Positions 15,847 to 21,828 of a DNA stretch of 23,202 nt are shown here, in pieces. Source of the DNA: a virus; the IMG/VR virus record IMGVR_UViG_3300044613_000702, positions 1 through 23,202 of that record. The stretch is one strand, 5' to 3'. The position numbers were made by a program, and so were the translations under genes. The notes below the pieces were generated by a model. That model saw only the letters and a list, made by a program, of their open reading frames with translations, was not told where the DNA came from and ran no database searches. Each line of letters opens with the position of its first letter. The stretch's first letter is position 1.

Positions 15847-15855
15847 TAAATAGAA
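15847..15855 (-). promoter_or_regulatory. TTCTATTTA leader motif of the 402-aa tail gene
   Basis: TTCTATTTA on the coding strand, 5 nt before the ATG at 15841, in the 19-bp gap after the gp10-like gene. Confidence 0.55.
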
Positions 15856-15860
15856 ATAAG

Positions 15861-16511
15861 TTATTGTCGTTTGAATGTGGTCAGCGCAATCTCTAACTTC
15901 TTGCCCAGTCGTTTCTCGGTTTCCTCACGTAATGCCGCTATGCTCTGGTCGTTGATTACGCTGCTGAAGAAGTTAGTCGCCCTGATACCTCTGTCAATTA
16001 TCTTGTTGCGTATAGCGTATGCAATGCTGCTGTTGATGTTGCGTACTGCTGCTCCCGATTGTGTTGTGCTTGTGCGTATCTGTATCGGCTTCTGCGAAAT
16101 CCATAGTTCAAGGCTGTTCTGAAACTTGCCGCCACTTGACTTCGGCTTCTGTGGGTAGGCGAATGGCGAATCAGCACTCTCGGGATACGTTGACTTGCGA
16201 CCTTTCACACCCTTGTCCACATACTTCCAATAGTCGTTCATCACAAGCTGCACCGATACCGTGTTGCCTGTTTCTTCCACGTTCACCTGCACGCTGTTAT
16301 ATAGGCTCTGTTGCCCTGTCTTGCTTGTCGCATTCAGGTTCTCTTGCACCTGACTTTTTACGGCTGTGATGAACTTGATTAGTATGTCCGTGATGCTGTC
16401 TTGTATGATTACCTGCGTGTCGCTTGTGTCCGTGATGCCGATGTCGGCTGCCTCGAACTTCGCCCACCTTTCTGCCTGTAATTTGTTTATGCCTTTCGGG
16501 ATTGTTGCCAT
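15861..16511 (-). CDS. HK97 gp10-like tail/head-tail joining protein
   Basis: A 216-residue protein. An N-terminal helical region (about 35-75) is followed by a beta segment with VQVNVEETGNTVSVQLVMND, then YWKYVDKGVKGRK. That pattern, a strand pair then 'YxxYVDxGVKG', is typical of gp10-type tail completion/minor tail proteins. A later helix (SIAYAIRNKIIDRGIRATNFF) also fits that family. These proteins sit at the neck or tail terminus. It follows the tail assembly chaperone; its ATG lies inside the 3' end of the chaperone's -1-frame extension, with a 25-bp overlap. The family call is by eye and moderate. Confidence 0.6.
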   Translation of the reverse strand: MATIPKGINKLQAERWAKFEAADIGITDTSDTQVIIQDSITDILIKFITAVKSQVQENLNATSKTGQQSLYNSVQVNVEETGNTVSVQLVMNDYWKYVDKGVKGRKSTYPESADSPFAYPQKPKSSGGKFQNSLELWISQKPIQIRTSTTQSGAAVRNINSSIAYAIRNKIIDRGIRATNFFSSVINDQSIAALREETEKRLGKKLEIALTTFKRQ

Positions 16512-17253
16512 TGCTTCTTTTGTTTTGCCTCGTCATTCCGTGCCTTGTCAAGCCTGAATGAATAGTAATTAAAAAATTCAATTATCTGCATATTGAAATA
16601 GTAATCCCACATTCGCCTGTCGCTGCTCAATTCTTCCAAAATAATATACCACTTCCATCTCTTCTCGTAGTTGTCGGCAGTGTTTGTTTCAACTGCTTGG
16701 TCTGTTTGTCTGCTTCCGAAACCAAATAGCTTAGTGTAGCGTCTAACAAAGCGTTGAAGTGCAGATAAAAAAAAACAGTGATTGGATAGGCAACATCAAT
16801 GGTCATCTTCGCCTTGAATATGTCGGCTCGCCTTATCATATCTTCAGTGCTGTATGTCTTGCTGTCGCTCATAAAGATTGCAAGTATCTTGTGCATATTG
16901 TATATGATTTCATCCTGCGTTTTGCTCAACAACTCCAAATCGATGTACTGCGCAAGTTTTAGCTTTTCCATCTTCATCTGCAGGTTGTACTTCACCCCAT
17001 CGAACTTGACCTGCGTAGGGATGTGGTCTGCGCTTGGGAACTGATTGATGAATGTTATTTTATTCATCATAAAGGCATAGTCATCCATATCCACGTTGCC
17101 GATTACTTCTTCACTCTGTCCTGTTAGCACTGCAAGTATCTTGATGTCCTTTTCCAATACCAAGCCATCAGGCATCTTCAGTATCGCATATATCTCTTGG
17201 AACTTGCCTATGCTGATGTCGCTCCAGTCGGTCGGTAGGGTTATTCTTATCAT
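16487..17253 (-). CDS. Tail assembly chaperone, -1 frameshifted long form (255 aa)
   Basis: Joined product: codons 1-162 of the chaperone to base 16768, then a -1 slip and 93 codons in the new frame ending at TAA 16489-16487. The -1 frame is open from just after a TGA at 16798-16796, and has no ATG until late (codon 53 of the extension), so it is best reached by frameshift. The extension has real-protein character: QRFVRRYTKLFGFGSR, EKRWKWYIILEELSSD, then YYFNMQIIEFFNYYSF and a basic tail. The WKWY-x-LEEL...F-N segment resembles the small C-terminal partner of chaperones in Bacteroidetes phages. This mirrors lambda G/GT, where the long form bridges tape measure and tube protein. It accounts for 16512-16626, which no other plausible gene covers. 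Confidence 0.75.
16627..17253 (-). CDS. Tail assembly chaperone, 0-frame short form (208 aa)
   Basis: ATG 17253 is chosen because it overlaps the terminase large subunit stop as ATGA. The protein begins MIRITLPTDWSDISIGKFQE, and a later stretch has VKFDGVKYNLQMKMEKLKLAQYIDL, a pattern seen in tail chaperone proteins that start with a 'W-d/e-d-is-i-xxf' motif. The C-terminal third is helical with VAYPITVFFYLHFNALLDAT. Codons 160-162 (GTT TTT TTT) form the slippery site; unshifted ribosomes continue 46 codons to TGA. By analogy with lambda gpG, the short form would coat the tape measure during tail assembly. The function call combines the sequence pattern with the frameshift architecture. Confidence 0.65.
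   Translation of the reverse strand: MIRITLPTDWSDISIGKFQEIYAILKMPDGLVLEKDIKILAVLTGQSEEVIGNVDMDDYAFMMNKITFINQFPSADHIPTQVKFDGVKYNLQMKMEKLKLAQYIDLELLSKTQDEIIYNMHKILAIFMSDSKTYSTEDMIRRADIFKAKMTIDVAYPITVFFYLHFNALLDATLSYLVSEADKQTKQLKQTLPTTTRRDGSGILFWKN
16768..16774 (-). other. Slippery heptamer T_TTT_TTT for -1 frameshifting
   Basis: On the coding strand nine T residues (16775-16767) lie between G and A, read as GTT TTT TTT TAT in frame 0. The heptamer T_TTT_TTT is in the X_XXY_YYZ phase needed for a tandem -1 slip, after which TTA TCT GCA is read and the 93-codon extension follows. I see no convincing strong hairpin downstream by eye. A homopolymer sequencing error is the main alternative. Confidence 0.75.
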
Positions 17254-18428
17254 CGGAATAAAGTTACTTTGTTTAATTGTTTCGTTAGCCTGCAATGGTT
17301 AGCAAGTGCAAGGGCACACACCGTATCATCGTGCATCCCATCAGGTGCAGAATATCGCACACCACGTGCGCTGTATGTGTACTCGAATGATTCCATTTCT
17401 TCTTGCATTACCCCTTGTAAAATAGAAACCTCACGCTTTTGTACCGATGTAGCCAGCTCCAACATTATCTGCTGCTTCGATTCTGATGTGAACTTGAACC
17501 CCTCTGCGTTTGGACATATTTTGACCAGTTCTTCGACAATAGGGTCGCCGACACCAGTGCTATCTATCAATGCAGGTGTAGTGCCGATTAGCATCTTCAG
17601 TATTGCAGTGGTGCTGCTCCAGTCCTTTTGAAACCGCTCGAAGTATGCTATGCTGCCGTTCTGATGCAATCCCACGATGCAGGTGTAGTCGCTCGACTTA
17701 GCAAGGTCAACGCCGTAGAAGTGTACGTTGCTTGCATCTGCTTTCTGCTGTATCTGTTTTCTGATGTGTTCAAGTCCGAATGGGTTGGCTGCATTCTCAT
17801 TGAACATAGCCATATATTCTTGATTGAATGCTATTTCAGGCAGGTCTTTACGTGCTGCATCTATTTCGGATGGTTCAATGAATGGGTTTGTGTATGTACT
17901 CATTTGCCAACTTGCCCAGTCATTGTCGCCCTGACCTTTAACGAATAATTTGTAAAAGTCATTCTTACCCTTTGGCGTTGATAAAAACCAAGCACTGCCC
18001 TTTAAGTCGGTTAGTGTTGGTCTGATTGATTCAGTCCATAGTTCCCATAAATTCTTTGCAAATGCTGCTTCATCAACTATGGCTACTTTATATTTTCGTG
18101 AGCGACCTGCATATGGATTGTCCATTGTCCAGAAGTCTATGCGCCCACCAGTAATAAGTTCGATAAATTGATTGTCGTGCTTTCTCGATATGGCAGGCTT
18201 CAATAAGTTTTGCAGTTGCGTATATGTGTTTTCAAGTAATTTATATGTCGGGGTGAAATAACCACACGGATATTTACTTTTCGCTGATGTAATTATCAAT
18301 AAATGTGCTGCAAGGTATGACTTGCCCCATCGCCTGCCGCAATCAACTACATTGAACCTGCGCCTATTCTTTACGATTTCATTCTGCGCTTGGTGTAATG
18401 TCGGGATTGTAACTACTTGTGGATTCAT
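17250..18428 (-). CDS. terL: Terminase large subunit
   Basis: A 392-residue packaging motor from ATG 18428. The ATPase domain shows Walker A GRRWGKS (31-37), Walker B VAIVDE (115-120, catalytic E120) and the coupling motif STPKG (150-154). The nuclease domain has acidic residues D241 (YGVDLAKSSDYT), D289 (LIDSTGVGDP) and D367/D368 (MHDDTV), as expected for an RNase H-like fold. It translocates DNA into the prohead and cuts the concatemer. It overlaps the small subunit gene by 50 bp, and its TGA overlaps the chaperone ATG. Length is on the short side but both domains look complete. Confidence 0.95.
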   Translation of the reverse strand: MNPQVVTIPTLHQAQNEIVKNRRRFNVVDCGRRWGKSYLAAHLLIITSAKSKYPCGYFTPTYKLLENTYTQLQNLLKPAISRKHDNQFIELITGGRIDFWTMDNPYAGRSRKYKVAIVDEAAFAKNLWELWTESIRPTLTDLKGSAWFLSTPKGKNDFYKLFVKGQGDNDWASWQMSTYTNPFIEPSEIDAARKDLPEIAFNQEYMAMFNENAANPFGLEHIRKQIQQKADASNVHFYGVDLAKSSDYTCIVGLHQNGSIAYFERFQKDWSSTTAILKMLIGTTPALIDSTGVGDPIVEELVKICPNAEGFKFTSESKQQIMLELATSVQKREVSILQGVMQEEMESFEYTYSARGVRYSAPDGMHDDTVCALALANHCRLTKQLNKVTLFR

Positions 18429-18822
18429 CAACTATTTTAACGGTTACCTGCTTGTCGCCTGATTCTTGCACCTTATCTGCCATACCTAATTGCCGTGCTA
18501 TTAAGTTCTCTTTGTATAGACCTACTGCGGCTCGGTTGAAGTTGTGTGAATAGATATTCTTCCTTATACGTGTAATGATGGGGGCATAATTAGCGTATCT
18601 GCCATCATCATTCTTTGAATAATCACCTAAATCTTGAATAATATCATTATCTGCAAGCCAACACTCGAATCCCTCAAATGTCATTGGCTCTTTAACTTCT
18701 AAATAAACTACTCCTAATTTAACGTGCGACTGCGGTATCTTTAATATTGAAAGCGATTCTTGATATTTTTCAAATAACTCCCACAGTTGTTCAGGTGTCT
18801 TGATGTATTTATGCTTTGCCAT
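18379..18822 (-). CDS. terS: Terminase small subunit
   Basis: A 147-residue protein immediately upstream of the large subunit gene. KYIKTPEQLWELFEKYQESL, the 'PMTFEGFECWLAD' segment and the 'NDDGRYANYAPIITRIRKNI' segment match the Bacteroidetes phage type of DNA-packaging small subunit. The first half should form the helix-turn-helix DNA-binding part that recognises packaging sites, with an oligomerising helical part after it. The acidic/Ser-rich C-terminus (about 120-147) is probably flexible. The start follows the acyltransferase stop by 2 bp. Confidence 0.85.
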   Translation of the reverse strand: MAKHKYIKTPEQLWELFEKYQESLSILKIPQSHVKLGVVYLEVKEPMTFEGFECWLADNDIIQDLGDYSKNDDGRYANYAPIITRIRKNIYSHNFNRAAVGLYKENLIARQLGMADKVQESGDKQVTVKIVDESTSSYNPDITPSAE

Positions 18823-18824
18823 CT

Positions 18825-19400
18825 CTATTTTATTTTTTTTGCTGGTACACCTGCGTAAACACCTGATTCAGTTATATCGTTCAACACCACCGCCCCTGCG
18901 CCTATCGTCACCCCATCGCATATATGTACGCCCTCACGTATCACTGCGTTTGTACCAACATAGACACAATCACCTATCACGCAATAACCACTTACCCGTG
19001 CGCCTGGTGCAAGCGTTACATAATTGCCAATCACACAGTCGTGACCGATGTCTGAATGTAAGTTCATGTGCAAATGCCTGCCCGCAATTACGTTAGTGGT
19101 TATCACTGCATAAGGGCATAGTATCATTCCGTTGTTGTAGCTTGAAGTCATCGCTGTCTTATGGATGATGCGGTCATAGTTCTGATTCCTCGACATCTCT
19201 TTCACTAACTGCATACGAACGGTCGGATTGCCTATTGCTATCACCGTTGGCATATCTGTTGGCAACGTGGATAGTGGCAGTTCGTTATTGCATAGGTTGT
19301 CGCTTACGTAGAATGCGATGTGTTTATACCCCGAATATTTTGCCCACTGCTCAACTTCCCGACCGAAGCCACCCGAACCAACTATCGCAAGGCTATTCAT
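18825..19400 (-). CDS. NeuD/PglD-type sugar O-/N-acyltransferase
   Basis: A 191-residue protein from ATG 19400, which begins MNSLAIVGSGGFGREV, the usual nucleotide-binding opening of this family; a longer start inside the aminotransferase gene would add a non-homologous N-terminus. The C-terminal half is a left-handed beta-helix of hexapeptide repeats: IGNYVTLAPGARVSGYCVIG, then CVYVGTNAVIREGVHICDGV, then TIGAGAVVLNDI, ending VYAGVPAKKIK. H in IGHDCVIG corresponds to the catalytic His of PglD. Such enzymes transfer acetyl from acetyl-CoA to amino sugars or sialic acids. Its overlap (8 bp) with the DegT-type gene suggests a two-step amination plus acylation of a nucleotide sugar. The substrate is unknown. 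Confidence 0.85.
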   Translation of the reverse strand: MNSLAIVGSGGFGREVEQWAKYSGYKHIAFYVSDNLCNNELPLSTLPTDMPTVIAIGNPTVRMQLVKEMSRNQNYDRIIHKTAMTSSYNNGMILCPYAVITTNVIAGRHLHMNLHSDIGHDCVIGNYVTLAPGARVSGYCVIGDCVYVGTNAVIREGVHICDGVTIGAGAVVLNDITESGVYAGVPAKKIK

Positions 19401-20028
19401 AATATACTGCGAATTTAGATAAATCAGGATAAGGTAAGCTGATGTCGGGCATTTCCTTTGCCGTGCCATCCAAATTATAGAACTGCTGCATATCTCGAAC
19501 GCCCTTTGCCGCTATTTCAGGTAACAGATAAAAGTTCCACCCAAGCATCTCGAATGTATCTACGTGGTAGCTGCATTCACCCCTGCCGCTGAACCTCGCT
19601 CTCTTGAACCAATTATATGCATAAAAATTGTCAGTCAGTATCGCCCCTGCCTTGCCAAGTTTTAAGTGCTTGTACGGACCTGTAAATGATAAGCATTGAT
19701 ACTGATGTTCTCGATACATACCTGCTGTAAATCGCAATGCTGAATCCCAGACCGAACTGCCTATAAGCTGATATTCGCCAGTTAATATTCTCTCGCTTTC
19801 AATGAAGTTCACCTTATTACCTGAATGTATGATTGCACAAGGCACTGATGGATAAGTGTGCGATGGTATGCTGATTGTCTTGTTGACCACCTTACCCATA
19901 TGCTTTTCATACATCAACGCAAGGAATAAGGCATTGCTTTGATTATCTACTGCCACTGCATATGGTGAACCTGTGTATTCGCATAGCTTCCTTTCAAATT
20001 CTGCCGTGATGTCGTATATTGATGTCAT
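19393..20028 (-). CDS. Short DegT/DnrJ/EryC1-type sugar aminotransferase
   Basis: A 211-residue protein; complete family members are about 360-400 residues. The N-terminus (ITAEFERKLCEYTGSPYAVAV, DNQSNALFLAL, ISIPSHTYPSVPCAII) matches the start of DegT-type PLP enzymes. K120 in SFTGPYKHLKLGKAGAILTD is the probable PLP Schiff-base lysine, and D95 (VWDSAL) may replace the usual 'EDAAQ' Asp. The C-terminal small domain of full-length enzymes is largely missing, so it may be a minimal enzyme or a reduced remnant. The start overlaps the upstream gene as ATGA and its end overlaps the acyltransferase start. Role: transamination of a keto-sugar nucleotide, inferred. Confidence 0.75.
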   Translation of the reverse strand: MTSIYDITAEFERKLCEYTGSPYAVAVDNQSNALFLALMYEKHMGKVVNKTISIPSHTYPSVPCAIIHSGNKVNFIESERILTGEYQLIGSSVWDSALRFTAGMYREHQYQCLSFTGPYKHLKLGKAGAILTDNFYAYNWFKRARFSGRGECSYHVDTFEMLGWNFYLLPEIAAKGVRDMQQFYNLDGTAKEMPDISLPYPDLSKFAVYYE

Positions 20029-21308
20029 TGCCTTGCTTTTATGAAGTCATCGAAACTGCCATCATAATTTTTATGCGCATACTCCCACTTGTATTGTCTG
20101 TATAGTGGGTTCACCTCTTCCACGTTGTTTATCTGATTTTCAAAATAGTTATTCAGATACCCGATTCTGTTTATGTTGTTCCAATGCTTGAACATAGTGC
20201 TTTCAAGACCGCCATAGTATTTCTTTGGCTCTTCAAGTCCACCAATATGTCTTAAAAACTTCAAGTCTGCACACGATATTGACTGCGTACACGCCTGCGT
20301 TGGTTGCCATATCTCATAGTTCATATAGTGCCATTGATGATAGCCACGCTCACTCATTTCACGCCTGCATATGTCGAACATAAGGCATAAGTATTTCACA
20401 TTCTCGTGCTGTATCACATCCATCATTGCCGCATCCCACCCTTGCGTTACAGGGAACGAATCACAGTCATATAGAATAGCGAAATCAAAGTTTAATGTGT
20501 TTATCAGTTCGTTATAGCCTGCTGACAACCCTCTGTTGTATCGCTCACCGATAATGGTTATGTTGTATTTGCTTTTCAGCATTTCAACCATCTCAACGGT
20601 CAGGAATGGATAGGCGTTGTCCACTGCATATATGGGCAGGTTAAGTGTATTCGTGTTCCTCAACTGCTGCATACTGCGTTCAATGATTTCATATTCATTG
20701 TATAGCAGTGTGAATATCGCCTGCGTTTTTATTTTTTTTCGTACAACAAATTCATTGCCGTACTGACCAAGCACATCATATTCTTGAAAGTTTATTGCAT
20801 CTACGGCAGGTCGCACTTCAGGGCTGTATAGGTGGTCGTTGTAATCATCAAATACTATGTAGCCGCCATCAGATACTATCTTGCTGTATAGCTTAAAGTC
20901 GTTTTGCACTCCTGCATAGGAATGGTCGCCATCAATGAATAGAATGTCAATCTTGCCGCCGTTTAGCAGTTCCTTTACCCTATTGGCTGTGGCTGGGTAT
21001 TGTGAATTGGCTTCGATGTATTGATAGCTGTTGTTGTGTGTGTTCAACCTGCTTACATTGTCCATCACTCGCTCCTTTGGTATCGGACCACCCAAGTCTA
21101 TTGATATGACATTCGTATTGGGTCGCTGCAACATCAAACACGCTGAACCGCCTGCATAACAACCTATCTCGACATAGTTCAACTGCCTGCCCTTTTCGTA
21201 TGAATTGGCAATGTCGAATAAGATATGGTACTGCAGATGAAAGGTTTCATTGTTTATTGCGGCTGCAATCTGTTTTGTCAGTTCGAGTGATTCTGCCGTG
21301 ATATTCAT
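20025..21308 (-). CDS. Fusion of SAM methyltransferase (Methyltransf_24 type) and GT2-like glycosyltransferase
   Basis: A 427-residue two-domain protein. Residues about 35-165 form a class I methyltransferase: motif I VEIGCYAGGS (46-55), then IDILFIDGDHSYAGVQND (120-137), and GGYIVFDDYND (148-158). Residues about 196-350 look like a family-2 glycosyltransferase: AIFTLLYNEYEIIERSM at the start, NRGLSAGYNELI, and the DxD motif at D281/D283 (LYDCDSFPVT). The domains are joined by a basic linker (VRKKIKTQ, 189-196), where an in-frame A_AAA_AAA slippery heptamer occurs. It probably methylates and transfers a sugar in glycan building, perhaps on the virion or a host surface. ATGA overlaps couple it at both ends. 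The acceptor is unknown. Confidence 0.8.
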   Translation of the reverse strand: MNITAESLELTKQIAAAINNETFHLQYHILFDIANSYEKGRQLNYVEIGCYAGGSACLMLQRPNTNVISIDLGGPIPKERVMDNVSRLNTHNNSYQYIEANSQYPATANRVKELLNGGKIDILFIDGDHSYAGVQNDFKLYSKIVSDGGYIVFDDYNDHLYSPEVRPAVDAINFQEYDVLGQYGNEFVVRKKIKTQAIFTLLYNEYEIIERSMQQLRNTNTLNLPIYAVDNAYPFLTVEMVEMLKSKYNITIIGERYNRGLSAGYNELINTLNFDFAILYDCDSFPVTQGWDAAMMDVIQHENVKYLCLMFDICRREMSERGYHQWHYMNYEIWQPTQACTQSISCADLKFLRHIGGLEEPKKYYGGLESTMFKHWNNINRIGYLNNYFENQINNVEEVNPLYRQYKWEYAHKNYDGSFDDFIKARQ

Positions 21309-21568
21309 TTTGTGCGCTTCCGACCGTTTACTGGTTTGCTTTCATAAGTAGCGTAAATCGTGTGTTCATATAGTCGTTTCATCATATCCTGTACGCAGGT
21401 CGGGCAGGATAGGTCAGGCGGTGGCATATTGAATAACTCTACGTGTACGGATAGCATCGTCATCAGGTTTGACTGCGATTGGTTGTCGCCCGATACGAAG
21501 CCTGCCACTTTCCACGTGTTGTATGTAGTCCACGCTGCCTTTAGTCGTTCGTATTGTGATTGGTTCAT
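21305..21568 (-). CDS. Small conserved CxxC protein, 87 aa, unknown function
   Basis: I choose ATG 21568 because it forms an ATGA overlap with the stop of the membrane protein gene; the frame could also start upstream at GTG 21622, but that lies within the preceding gene. The 87-residue product opens MNQSQYERLKAAWTTYNTWK and later has LSCPTCVQDMMKRLYEHTIY. The CPTC pair may bind zinc or form a disulphide. No family is recognised with confidence. Its stop overlaps the methyltransferase-GT start as ATGA, so it belongs to the same coupled string. Confidence 0.6.
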   Translation of the reverse strand: MNQSQYERLKAAWTTYNTWKVAGFVSGDNQSQSNLMTMLSVHVELFNMPPPDLSCPTCVQDMMKRLYEHTIYATYESKPVNGRKRTK

Positions 21569-21828
21569 TGCTTGGTGATGTATTTTGTTATGATGTACCC
21601 TGCAAACATCGATGTGAAGCACAAAGGTATTAATATTTCAAAGGATACGTGGTTGATGATGCCCAATGTCAGGCATACCCAAAATGATAGGCACTTCGTA
21701 CAATCAAAGGGCTTCATTCGTTTGATATTGAAGAACCACTTGAATGTCTGTACCACATTGCTCACAGGATAGATGGCTGCTGCAATGAACGGCGACAATA
21801 TCAATATCCATTCACGATGAAGTTCCAT
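21565..21828 (-). CDS. Small membrane protein with CxxC motif, 87 aa
   Basis: An 87-residue hydrophobic protein with a probable membrane segment at about residues 8-25 (ILILSPFIAAAIYPVS), a middle stretch KPFDCTKCLSFWVCLTLGII and a third hydrophobic segment (FEILIPLCFTSMFAGYIIT). The 'CxxCLSFW' motif in a small multi-pass protein recurs in phages of this group, but no activity is known to me. It overlaps the glycosyltransferase stop by 28 bp and the next gene by ATGA. A host-envelope role is possible, for instance alongside the glycan genes; this is inference. Confidence 0.6.
   Translation of the reverse strand: MELHREWILILSPFIAAAIYPVSNVVQTFKWFFNIKRMKPFDCTKCLSFWVCLTLGIINHVSFEILIPLCFTSMFAGYIITKYITKQ

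Noticed and set aside
16297-16581. Minus-strand 94-codon open frame rich in His/Arg
   Set aside because: Composition (long His/Arg/Gln stretches) is that of an out-of-frame reading of the gp10-like gene. The -1 extension of the chaperone explains the 16512-16581 part better.
16687-16768. Downstream stimulatory hairpin or pseudoknot for the frameshift
   Set aside because: Only short stems (TTAG/CTAA, GCTTT/GGAAGC) can be drawn by hand. None is convincing without a folding calculation.
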